Shown: in pieces, positions 1 to 6,144 of the stretch | How the letters are laid out: every line of letters starts with the position of its first letter | How positions within the stretch are numbered: position 1 is the first letter of the stretch | Assembly (NCBI GenBank): GCA_007124535.1 | Contig: SLEY01000269.1 | Location: 1 to 8,974, forward strand | Reading direction: 5' to 3' | Length of the DNA: 8,974 bases | Source of the DNA: Planctomycetaceae bacterium | GTDB lineage: Bacteria > Planctomycetota > Planctomycetia > Pirellulales > Pirellulaceae | Notes under the pieces: generated by a model | Told to the model about the DNA's origin: nothing | What the model saw: only the letters and a program-made list of their open reading frames with translations | Databases searched by the model: none | Translations under genes and position numbers: made by a program

Positions 1-326
1 ACTATGGAATTGACCTACAGTATGCGGAATATGCGGCTCAGACGTTGCATCCCGAAGCCGACGCAAAGAAGGTCGAGCAATGGCAGCAACGCCAAGCCGC
101 TCTGGTAGAAGCCATCGAGCACCTGGAACACGAGTTGTCCGAAGTGAAGCAGCTTCAGTCGCAAACGCCGAAGCATTTGGCCTGGGAAGACCTGCCGGAG
201 GAAGCTCAGTTCCAGCAACTGGCCCCCAGCCGCAAGCGGCTGCTGGACCATCTCACCGCGGCCGAAATGACCTGCCCTGGCACCAACCTCAAGCTCGCCT
301 ACTCCCTTTTCGGCCCCAACCCCTGA
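1..326 (+). pseudogene. C-terminal fragment of a probable transposase, with apparent internal deletion
   Basis: The reading frame is already open at the window edge and ends at TGA 324-326, giving 107 visible residues; the true start lies outside the window. The visible part has a charged helical, coiled-coil-like stretch (motif EAIEHLEHELSEV) followed by LPEEAQFQQLAPSRKRLLD and then TCPGTNLKLAYSL before the stop. From memory, a group of planctomycete transposase-like proteins has an equivalent helical segment, an F-x-x-L-x-x-x-R-K-x-L-x-D block, then roughly 80 more residues, then an ending of the form TET-x-x-PGTNLRL-x-Y-x-L. Here the two blocks are joined directly near position 248, which suggests an in-frame deletion and a dead copy. 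That reading depends on recalled family structure; without it this is just the tail of an unknown coiled-coil protein. No terminal inverted repeat of an insertion sequence is evident downstream. Confidence 0.5.
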
Positions 327-414
327 AACAGGTCTCAACTATCTTCCTCCCAAGTCAGGAGTCCTGAACTTGCTGTTCGCGAAACGCAGCCTTCCACACC
401 AGTCTCGCGAGGCG

Positions 415-768
415 TCAAGCCATCACCCCGGCGTGGAACGCCTCCCAGCGGTTTTCCGACTCCAGCCGCATCTGGCTGACCCGACCGGCCGACAATTCGA
501 ACTCCCGAGCCGTCGCGCCCGTCGTTTCGCCGGCCCCGAGCAGTTCAGCCACCGTTCGCAGGGTGTCGGGCAACCGCCGCAGCCGATCGGCGAAATCGAT
601 TCGGCTGGCGGCCGTCTCGGCAGGGCCCGCGCGACGGCCTTCAACCAGGATCTGCCGCCATCGATTGCGGCGACGGTGATACCGGTCCAGCCGATCGAGG
701 TGCACGCCGAATTGCCGCCGGGCATGCGGGGAACTCACATCGTTCGCGTTTTGCTTGCGACCTCCCAT
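415..768 (-). pseudogene. Headless remnant of a planctomycete sigma-70-like protein (C-terminal helix-turn-helix part)
   Basis: This 117-codon minus-strand frame resembles the C-terminal half of a sigma-like family that is abundant in planctomycetes. It has a basic linker (RRNRWRQILVEGRRAGPAE), a conserved ASRIDFADRLRRLP block, and a region-4-like helix-turn-helix around residues 78-102 with GETTGATAREF and LSAGRVSQ. Full-length relatives, as I recall them, start about 90-100 residues earlier with a region-2-like helical domain. Upstream here the frame stays open only to a stop at 838-840 and encodes nothing like that domain. The ATG at 768 falls near the point where homology should continue upstream, and no good ribosome binding site precedes it. 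I read it as an N-terminally truncated, probably inactive copy. A short stand-alone DNA-binding protein is the alternative. Confidence 0.55.
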
Positions 769-904
769 GCCAATCCAAAGGCCTTGGTCTGGGACTGGAA
801 GCGATGAGGAGATCGGTTCCGGGAATACGCCGGCAGGTTAATCTGCTGAGCCACCGGCGCCACTCCGGCGCGAGGAAGCCCGTGGCCTCCTGGAAGAAAC
901 CTTT

Positions 905-1046
905 CTTAGTCCTCTACACTTAGTCCTCTACACTTCGTCCTCCTCCAATCCCCCGGCTGGCCGACTGAGGGTGTTCGACTAAGTGTAACCGACTAAGTGT
1001 AAGCGACTAAGTGTAACCGACTGAGTGTGAGCGACTATGGACTCCC
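905..1046. repeat. 14-bp repeat cluster, two arms in opposite orientation
   Basis: The right arm is a tandem array with an exact 14-bp period: units start at 963, 977, 991, 1005, 1019 and 1033. Three central units read GACTAAGTGTAACC or GACTAAGTGTAAGC, and the outer ones are degenerate (GACTGAGGGTGTTC, GACTGAGTGTGAGC, GACTATGG...). The left arm (905-943) has the same period with the reverse orientation: CTTAGTCCTCTACA at 905-918 and 919-932, then CTTCGTCCTCC at 933-943. The 11-bp core GACTAAGTGTA of the right arm is matched perfectly in reverse complement by TACACTTAGTC at 915-925. The arms are separated by about 20 bp. The cluster lies about 60 bp beyond the stop of the ceramidase-like gene and outside any credible gene. 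Confidence 0.85.
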
Positions 1047-1105
1047 GAGGGGGGTGTGTCATTTCCAGGAACCAGCGGGGTTTGCCTGCGGCAGGCTGTC
1101 CGATG

Positions 1106-2572
1106 CTAAACCGTTGTGGCCACGTCGCCGAGCAAGTCCAACAGGGTCGCTCGAATCCGCGGCTCGGCATCCACTTCCAAATAGGCTCCGCGGGAGGGCC
1201 AGGTCTCGTAGCCACCCCACTCGTGTTGCTGCGGCGTCGGCAGGTAGCCATTGTAGCCGTTGGCTAATTCGATGACGAAGCTCGGCTGCAACGGGCTCTC
1301 CGCCTTGATCGCCAATCCGGTCTCCGCGAACACTTCGCACGGAGCCGCGGCGATCCCGACTTCGCCGATCCGCAACGCTTGCAGCTTGACCGGCACGGTT
1401 TCGGGGTACTCGGCCAGCATCCGCGCCTCGGCGGCATAGATCTCAGGCCGGTTGCGGGGCCTGCCGTCCCGGACCTGCTGCCAGATCTCGTCGGCCCACT
1501 GCCGCCGCTGGCGATCCGGGCGGCGCACGCCGAGGTCCAAATCGGTTTCGGCGGCGGCCAGTTTCGTATCGCGGCGATATTCCAGACCCTGGACGACGCG
1601 ATGGACCTCGTCCGCCACGTCGTCCGCCACTTCCCGCATCCGCTGGTACGGCGGATAGGATTGCCGCGGGCGCTGGAAATCGATGTTGTTGACGTCGCCG
1701 CTGGCCCCGTTGGACATCATGGCCACGAAGGGCGGCCACTCGGAATCGGCGTCCAGTTGCTGGCGGATGCGCCGGGCGAAGAAGCCGAAGTAGTCCGCGC
1801 TGACCTCTTCGCGGCCGAAACCGCCCACGTAGTGCAGCCCGTAATTGGCCAGCAGGGCCAGCGGCCGGCCGTCGACATGCCGTGCGGCCAGCACACTGAC
1901 CTGGGCATCCACCGGACCCGCCGGCTCGATCAAATCCTCACTCGCCCCGGGCGGGTTCATCCGCACCCGGTCCCCCGTCTGGCCAAACGGGTTCGCGGGG
2001 ATCGCTTCCGGACGCATGAACCAGCGGCGATTGAACACGTGCTGCGGAACCTGACCGACCCCCCAACCAAGCTCGGCCGGGGCCAGACGGTTGAGCGCCG
2101 TGCGGATCCCGTCGGCAATCCGATGGACCACCAACCGATAGTACCAACGGTCCAGCTCGCTGTGCAAATTGGTGGCCAGCACGGCCGGCGCGGAATGGCT
2201 GTGCGTGGCACTGATCAGGATCTGGGCGGGTGGCAAGCCGACCGCCTCCGCCAGCGCGCGCCGTGCCGCCTCGCTCCGCTCGCGATCCAGCATCCGCAGA
2301 TCGCAGATGGCAAAGGCCAATTGCGTCGTGCCGTCATCCAGTGCCAGGCAGCGGGCGTAGAGCGGGTCGTGGATGTGGGTGGGCGGTGGATTCCGGGAGA
2401 TAACCCCCAAATTACTGGCGCCCAGCGGCAAAGTGATATCGGCCACGGCGGCCCCCGCCCGGATACCGGACGAGCCCGAGGCGCCGGCCCCTGCCGGAGG
2501 TCGAAGCAACCAGGCGGCCGTGGCCGCTCCGCTGCCCAGCATCCAGCGGCGGCGTGTCAGGGTGGGTTTCAT
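1106..2572 (-). CDS. Exported neutral/alkaline ceramidase-like hydrolase (PF04734-type)
   Basis: The 488-residue product resembles the N-terminal catalytic domain of neutral, non-lysosomal ceramidases, zinc enzymes that cleave the amide bond of N-acyl sphingoid lipids. Visible signatures are ATHSHSAP (His124/His126) and NYGLHYVGG (His247) as likely zinc ligands, SNGASGDVNN with the likely catalytic Ser291, PCEVFAETG with the likely acidic ligand Glu413, and NGYNGYLPTP with a conserved tyrosine near 440-443. The N-terminus TRRRWMLGSGAA followed by an Ala/Leu-rich stretch looks like a Tat signal. The start is chosen at ATG 2572 because AAAGG (2581-2585) lies 8 nt upstream; GTG/ATG codons just before it (to 2581) sit on top of that site. 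Typical bacterial ceramidases are near 650 residues and carry a C-terminal Ig-like domain, which is absent here. In planctomycetes this fold may act on amides other than ceramide, so the substrate is unknown. It is the second gene after the GH28-like gene, about 100 bp downstream. Confidence 0.85.
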   Translation of the reverse strand: MKPTLTRRRWMLGSGAATAAWLLRPPAGAGASGSSGIRAGAAVADITLPLGASNLGVISRNPPPTHIHDPLYARCLALDDGTTQLAFAICDLRMLDRERSEAARRALAEAVGLPPAQILISATHSHSAPAVLATNLHSELDRWYYRLVVHRIADGIRTALNRLAPAELGWGVGQVPQHVFNRRWFMRPEAIPANPFGQTGDRVRMNPPGASEDLIEPAGPVDAQVSVLAARHVDGRPLALLANYGLHYVGGFGREEVSADYFGFFARRIRQQLDADSEWPPFVAMMSNGASGDVNNIDFQRPRQSYPPYQRMREVADDVADEVHRVVQGLEYRRDTKLAAAETDLDLGVRRPDRQRRQWADEIWQQVRDGRPRNRPEIYAAEARMLAEYPETVPVKLQALRIGEVGIAAAPCEVFAETGLAIKAESPLQPSFVIELANGYNGYLPTPQQHEWGGYETWPSRGAYLEVDAEPRIRATLLDLLGDVATTV

Positions 2573-2643
2573 CATCATCACCTTTCAGGGAAAAGGCCTT
2601 GGGTTGGTAACGATCCACTCCGGCTGATAATGAGTGCGATGCA

Positions 2644-2665
2644 GATACGGATCCTGATCCGTCTC
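2644..2665. repeat. Inverted repeat between the GH28-like and ceramidase-like genes
   Basis: GATACGGATC (2644-2653) and GATCCGTCTC (2656-2665) form a 10-bp inverted repeat with one mismatch around a 2-bp centre. It lies just after the GH28 stop codon on the minus strand. No run of T follows on that strand, so it is not a standard intrinsic terminator; it could be a transcript-stabilising hairpin or a protein site. Confidence 0.4.
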
Positions 2666-2672
2666 TTCCGAT

Positions 2673-4475
2673 TCACGGTTCTTCGCTCCCGGCTCGCGGG
2701 GGCGGGGCGTCTTCGTTTGGTGACGGGAACGGTTTGTGCCGGTGTTGCAGGGTGTCCAGAGGGATGTGGTGGCTGTCTTGAAGATCGGCCACCCGGTCCC
2801 AGGGGCCGTCCGGGACGTCCCGCCAGTCGAGCGTGACGTTGTCGAAGGTGAAATGGCGGGCCCGGTGCACCACGATCAGCGGGTTGCCTGACAGCGGTCG
2901 TTCGTTGGCCGGATCGACCACCCAGCCGGCGGTCAAGGGCAGCGGTTCCTGTTTCAAATGGGCGGGCCGGATCTGCCAGTCGATGTTCCGCAGCACGACG
3001 TGGGTCAGTTCGCCGCCGGGTCGGCCGGTGAACTGTGCCCGGTACGGCGCGCTGACCTGCACGTCTTCCACGCGGATGTCGCGGATGGTACCGACGCCGG
3101 CCCGGTCCTGAATGCAGAACCGGAAGGGTTCCCCGCTCATCCGTTCGCCTTCGAATTCCAGCAGGTCCAGGCGGATATTGCGGAAGAGGATATTGGCAAA
3201 GGTATGCCCGTCGCGCATCCAGAGGCCGATGCCGCGGGAGGAATGGATGACGTCGATGTTTTCGAACCGCACGTCACGGATATCCTGGCGACTTTCGGTG
3301 CCGACTTTCAGGGCCGTCTTCAAGGTCATCAGGGTCGAGTCGCGGATTTCGATGTTGCGGCTGGGCTGATCGTTGCCGTAGCGATTGGTGGTCTTGACGC
3401 AGGCCGGGTCGTCACCGGCGTAGATGAAGGCGTTTTGAATGCGGACGTTTTGGGAGTTGTCCGGGTTGATGCCGTCGGTATTGGGCACGCCCCAATCGCC
3501 GGTGACCCGGACGTTGTCGACCAGCACATCCTGGCAGCCGATGATGTGAAAGGTCCAGCCGGCGGCGTTGCGGAGCAGGACATTTTCGGCCCGGACGTTT
3601 CGGCTGTTCAAGAACCGCACCAACGTGATACTGCGTTCCCCGTCCGATCCGCGGAGGAGGTGCCCGTTTCCGTCCAGAACGCCATAGCCGGCCAGTCCGC
3701 TGTTTTCGGCTTCGTCGAACAGCAGGAACTCGCGCGGAAAGCTCGCTTCTCCGGTACTGGCGGCGACCACGGCGCCGGGTGCGAGGTAGACCAGGGTGTT
3801 GCTGCCGACGACCAAACCGCGGGCGTGGTAGACCCCGGGTCCGAAGAACACGACCCCGCCCTGCTCCGACTGGGCACAGGCGTCCAGCGCGGCCTGCAGT
3901 TCGTCGGTCTGCGGGTTATCTGCGCCGCTGCCGGCCAGATGCGAGACATCGAACCACTCGCGGTCGGCCGGCGGCCCCTGCCACGGCTCCCCGGATTCGG
4001 CCAGGATGATCAGCGGCGTATGCCGCGTGCCGGTCCGGGTCTCCCGCATCAGCACCCGCGGGCCGGGCTCGCGGATGGCAAGCTCCCAGCCGCCGCCGTG
4101 GTTCTGCAAATCGTCGCGGTACCGTGCGGGCTGCAGGTTGATCGTTTCGTCCGGGTCGAGTTCCAGTTGCAGGTTCAAGGTCAATGGCTGCTGGAGATGG
4201 AACCGCACATAGTAGGCCGGGACCAGGGTTCCCGCCGGTTCCAGCGGCAGGATTTCCGGGCCGAGGGACACGGTGTAGGGAGCATCGGGGACCGGGTCAT
4301 GCACCGTCGGCAGACGAGCCGGCCCCAGGTCGCGGCCGGCGAGTTCGAGGACACGGTCGGGCAAGCTCTCCGGCTGTTCGGCCGCAACCCTGCGGAGGGG
4401 TGCGGTTCCGTTTGCAAGGCTGAGCAGGGTGTACAGCAGCCCGAGGGCGACGATCCGGTTACCGGCTGGGGCCAT
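2673..4475 (-). CDS. Exported GH28-like (polygalacturonase family) beta-helix glycoside hydrolase
   Basis: The 600-residue product begins with a Sec-type signal (NRIVALGLLYTLLSLANG, about residues 6-23), followed by a beta-rich accessory region (about 30-175) and a right-handed beta-helix. The helix opens with the pectate-lyase-like segment NPQTDELQAALDACAQSEQG and GGVVFFGPGVYHARG. The GH28 core is at 331-361: PNTDGINPDNSQNV and YAGDDPACVK carry Asp334 and the Asp355/Asp356 pair, matching the NTD and DD catalytic motifs. The classical GHG and RIK motifs are replaced by TALKVGTES (387-395) and GIGLWMRDG (415-423), a pattern I recall from a bacterial GH28 subgroup. Start ATG 4475 has AGGAG at 4484-4488, 8 nt away. 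It likely hydrolyses an extracellular acidic or deoxy-sugar polysaccharide; the substrate cannot be read from the sequence. It is the first gene of the pair with the ceramidase-like gene. A strong terminator-like hairpin lies just upstream, suggesting leader control. Confidence 0.85.
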   Translation of the reverse strand: MAPAGNRIVALGLLYTLLSLANGTAPLRRVAAEQPESLPDRVLELAGRDLGPARLPTVHDPVPDAPYTVSLGPEILPLEPAGTLVPAYYVRFHLQQPLTLNLQLELDPDETINLQPARYRDDLQNHGGGWELAIREPGPRVLMRETRTGTRHTPLIILAESGEPWQGPPADREWFDVSHLAGSGADNPQTDELQAALDACAQSEQGGVVFFGPGVYHARGLVVGSNTLVYLAPGAVVAASTGEASFPREFLLFDEAENSGLAGYGVLDGNGHLLRGSDGERSITLVRFLNSRNVRAENVLLRNAAGWTFHIIGCQDVLVDNVRVTGDWGVPNTDGINPDNSQNVRIQNAFIYAGDDPACVKTTNRYGNDQPSRNIEIRDSTLMTLKTALKVGTESRQDIRDVRFENIDVIHSSRGIGLWMRDGHTFANILFRNIRLDLLEFEGERMSGEPFRFCIQDRAGVGTIRDIRVEDVQVSAPYRAQFTGRPGGELTHVVLRNIDWQIRPAHLKQEPLPLTAGWVVDPANERPLSGNPLIVVHRARHFTFDNVTLDWRDVPDGPWDRVADLQDSHHIPLDTLQHRHKPFPSPNEDAPPPRAGSEEP

Positions 4476-4525
4476 GGCTTCATCTCCTGGTTGCGCGATC
4501 GAATGCCCCCGCTGCTGCAGCCCCT

Positions 4526-4551
4526 AAAAAACGAGCCTCCCCCTCGGAGGC
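4526..4551 (-). terminator. Intrinsic terminator just upstream of the GH28-like gene
   Basis: On the minus strand GCCTCC (4551-4546), loop GAGGG, GGAGGC (4540-4535) forms a perfect 6-bp GC-rich stem, followed by TCG and six T (4531-4526). It ends about 40 nt before the Shine-Dalgarno sequence of the GH28-like gene, so it would stop transcripts arriving from upstream before they reach that gene. It could close the transcript of the 5159-5926 gene, end a small RNA, or act as an attenuator. No T run follows on the plus strand. Confidence 0.6.
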
Positions 4552-4800
4552 GGGTTCGGAGGTCGCGTCACAAGGCAGCGGAGATTTGCAGTGTACCACG
4601 CTGCCAGCCGGGTGGAACCCGGCCACCAAGCCGCTCTTTGCCCGGGATGACCTGGATGTCATCCGGTCGTTGCACTGAGCAGCGGTCCCGGTTCCCGCCG
4701 CGCTGTGGCCGGTCTCTGACCGGGCCACCCGGTCCACGGAAGGTCACCCATATCGGTGGAGACCTTCGGTCGGCGGTTTCGGCGGGGTCAGAGACCCGCG
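4552..4800 (-). ncRNA. Candidate structured RNA or 5' leader (hairpin array)
   Basis: Read on the minus strand toward the terminator, the stems are: GGTCTCTGACC (4796-4786) pairing with GGTCAGAGACC (4721-4711), enclosing GAAGGTC/GACCTTC (4767-4761 with 4745-4739); alternatively a local hairpin at 4728-4705 (9 bp with one bulge); GGATGAC/GTCATCC (4664-4658 with 4651-4645, 6-nt loop); GCCGGGT/ACCCGGC (4623-4617 with 4613-4607, 3-nt loop); and GGCAGCG/CGCTGCC (4605-4599 with 4580-4574, 18-nt loop). The arms listed are perfect except the bulged one. No promoter was identified and the strand is inferred from the terminator. Clustered REP-type DNA repeats would also explain the symmetry. Confidence 0.4.
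4705..4796. repeat. Nested inverted repeats, REP/BIME-like
   Basis: An 11-bp perfect inverted repeat (GGTCTCTGACC at 4711-4721, GGTCAGAGACC at 4786-4796) flanks 64 bp containing another 7-bp inverted repeat (4739-4745 with 4761-4767). Its left arm is also the centre of a palindrome at 4705-4728, GTGGCCGGT-CTCTG-ACCGGGCCAC with one bulged G. GC-rich imperfect palindromes of this sort are typical of dispersed extragenic repeats; copy number cannot be judged from one window. Confidence 0.55.
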
Positions 4801-5158
4801 CCGAGCAGTGCGACTGTTATTTCTTGGCAGATGCCTAGTTGCTGGGCTTGTGCTCTGGAGTGGATGCAGGATGATATCGACGATTGTCATATACCGCGCG
4901 CGGTGTACCAAAGCTTCTGACGAAACGAAACAGCTCGAACGACCTGTATCGAATCGGTCCGATAGGATGGCTATTTTTGCCCGACGGACGGGTCTGTCAT
5001 CGACAAGAACGTCCCGGTGGTGACGAATCCCTCGCCGCGGGTCCACTATGGGGATCGTCGGGCAGGAATGCCCAAGCTATGGGGAGGCGCGGCAAACCAC
5101 TTCCGGCCTTGGGGGCCTATCCATGATGAGGTGCGGGTCCCTTGGCGCCATGGGGACG

Positions 5159-5926
5159 CTATTGGGCTCGCTGCCAGGCTTGGCGGTATTCGGAGAAACG
5201 GATCGCTCGGAACTGTGCCATTTGGGCGCCCGCCGCTTCCAGGCGCTTGTGATCGGTGGCGGAGAGACGCCAGAAGGGAAAATGGCGGCTTCGCAAGACG
5301 ACTCGCCGCACGCGTTCCGCCTCCTGCGATTCGAGTGTCAATTCCACTTCCGCTGGAATCCGGCCGCGTTCGGCCATGACCCGATTCAACTCAATGCGGG
5401 CGAAGGGCGGCAGGCTGCCAGGTCGCGTGGCGTTCAGCCGGGCGTACCAATCGGCGAACTCGCGGTAACGGGCGGCCGCCAGGTCCAGTTCCGGTTGCTG
5501 GCCCCGAGCGCGATAGCTGAGCGTGGGGGCCTGCAGGGTGATCCATCCGGTCGAACTATCAAATCGTTCTTCGAATTGCGGGTCCGCGGCGGCGGCGAAC
5601 AGACCGCCCATCTCCTGGGCATGCACCTTCATGGCCGCGACGAACTCCAACAGTTCCTGAGTCGTGAGCGTCGTTTTCACTTCGCGCTCCACGTCCAACA
5701 ACACGAAACGCCCTCGAGAGGGGTCGAATACCGTAATCTCGCGAGGACCGGACAGGGGAAAATCGTATACCAGCCCCGCCTTGAAAATCGTCACATTCTC
5801 GGCAAAGGGCTCCTTTTCCTCGCCCAGAAAGACATCCGTATCAACGCGAAACTCGAGGGATTGCGCCGATGTACTGACCGCCGACAGCAGCAGAACCCCC
5901 ATCATGAGCCACTGAATACCTCGCAT
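5159..5926 (-). CDS. Secreted protein of unknown function, 255 residues
   Basis: I do not recognise a named family. The start at ATG 5926 is supported by an excellent GGAGGAG (5934-5940) 7 nt upstream and by the signal peptide that begins there: MRGIQWLMMGVLLLSAVSTS, with likely cleavage after STSA (residue 21) and no lipobox cysteine. The frame stays open to 6127, but that extension has no signal and is not credible. The mature part starts with a beta-rich region (about 24-88; motifs NVTIFKAGLVYDF, ITVFDPSRGRFVLLD), continues with helices (about 88-118 and 146-166), and ends with a strand-like PAEVELTLES and a basic, helical tail. The strand-then-helix pattern is loosely like LolA/LppX-type periplasmic carriers, but I cannot support that assignment. 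It is divergent from the LRR-PDZ gene. It has no cysteine in the mature part that I can see. Confidence 0.75.
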   Translation of the reverse strand: MRGIQWLMMGVLLLSAVSTSAQSLEFRVDTDVFLGEEKEPFAENVTIFKAGLVYDFPLSGPREITVFDPSRGRFVLLDVEREVKTTLTTQELLEFVAAMKVHAQEMGGLFAAAADPQFEERFDSSTGWITLQAPTLSYRARGQQPELDLAAARYREFADWYARLNATRPGSLPPFARIELNRVMAERGRIPAEVELTLESQEAERVRRVVLRSRHFPFWRLSATDHKRLEAAGAQMAQFRAIRFSEYRQAWQRAQ

Positions 5927-5960
5927 GGACCGACTCCTCCAAGAATACGAACCAGTTCCA

Positions 5961-5989
5961 ACCGGAAGCCTACCGGAAAAGGGCCCTTT
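5961..5989. promoter_or_regulatory. Possible operator in the divergent intergenic region
   Basis: Between the divergent starts at 5926 and 6145, ACCGGAA occurs at 5961-5967 and 5972-5978, exactly 11 bp (about one helical turn) apart. The second copy runs into a perfect 12-bp palindrome AAAGGGCCCTTT (5978-5989). The block lies 35-63 bp upstream of the minus-strand start, a position where a regulator could act on that gene. No confident -35/-10 elements were found for either gene. Confidence 0.3.
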
Positions 5990-6144
5990 GTGTCCACATC
6001 GAAACTCGGCAAGGACCGTGTCTGGCCAAAAGGCGCGAAGTTTGAAAGAATAGAGGCGCAGCGGAATTGTTTGCGGCCTGCTGGGACGCGTGCTTGGGTC
6101 CGGGCAGGATCGCACTTTGAATTGCACCCCATGAGAGTTGACTT

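Larger units (their letters stand above)
4476..5158. other. 683-bp gap without a convincing gene, rich in inverted repeats
   Basis: No frame here has a credible protein: the short frames on either strand lack recognisable domains, ribosome binding sites and normal composition. The part from 4525 to 4800 is packed with perfect inverted repeats and an intrinsic terminator, listed separately. The part from 4800 to 5158 holds a 12-bp palindrome ACCGCGCGCGGT (4893-4904), a small hairpin GGGCA-GGAA-TGCCC (5060-5073) and a 9-bp direct repeat CTATGGGGA at 5046-5054 and 5077-5085. I recognise no known RNA family. Confidence 0.6.

Noticed and set aside
355..367. Palindrome TCAGGA-G-TCCTGA as an insertion-sequence end
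   Set aside because: It is a single short palindrome with no partner terminal repeat or target duplication visible in the window.
370..807. Plus-strand open frame over the sigma-like remnant
   Set aside because: The minus strand carries the recognisable sigma-like C-terminal motifs; the plus-strand product is Arg/Pro-rich with no family resemblance.
905..1046. CRISPR array
   Set aside because: The repeat is only 14 bp with no spacers, units are directly contiguous and partly degenerate, and no cas gene is near.
1379..2836. Long plus-strand open frame of 485 codons
   Set aside because: It is antisense to the ceramidase-like gene, which carries clear family motifs. Its own product shows no domain, only the composition expected from a high-GC antisense frame, and it has no sensible start region.
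2958..4838. Long plus-strand open frame of 626 codons
   Set aside because: It is antisense to the GH28-like gene. The translation has repeated Asp/Gly/Val runs without domain motifs, as expected for the complement of a high-GC gene.
4480..5046. Short minus-strand frames in the gap (4480-4737 and 4744-5046)
   Set aside because: They run through the terminator and the inverted repeats, lack ribosome binding sites and have unnatural composition.
6094..6122. Possible -35/-10 promoter for the LRR-PDZ gene (TTGGGT, 17 bp, TTGAAT)
   Set aside because: Both boxes match the consensus poorly, and such matches are expected by chance in a 218-bp region.
5927..6127. N-terminal extension of the unknown secreted protein
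   Set aside because: ATG 5926 has a near-perfect GGAGGAG and begins a clean signal peptide, which would be buried by the extension.
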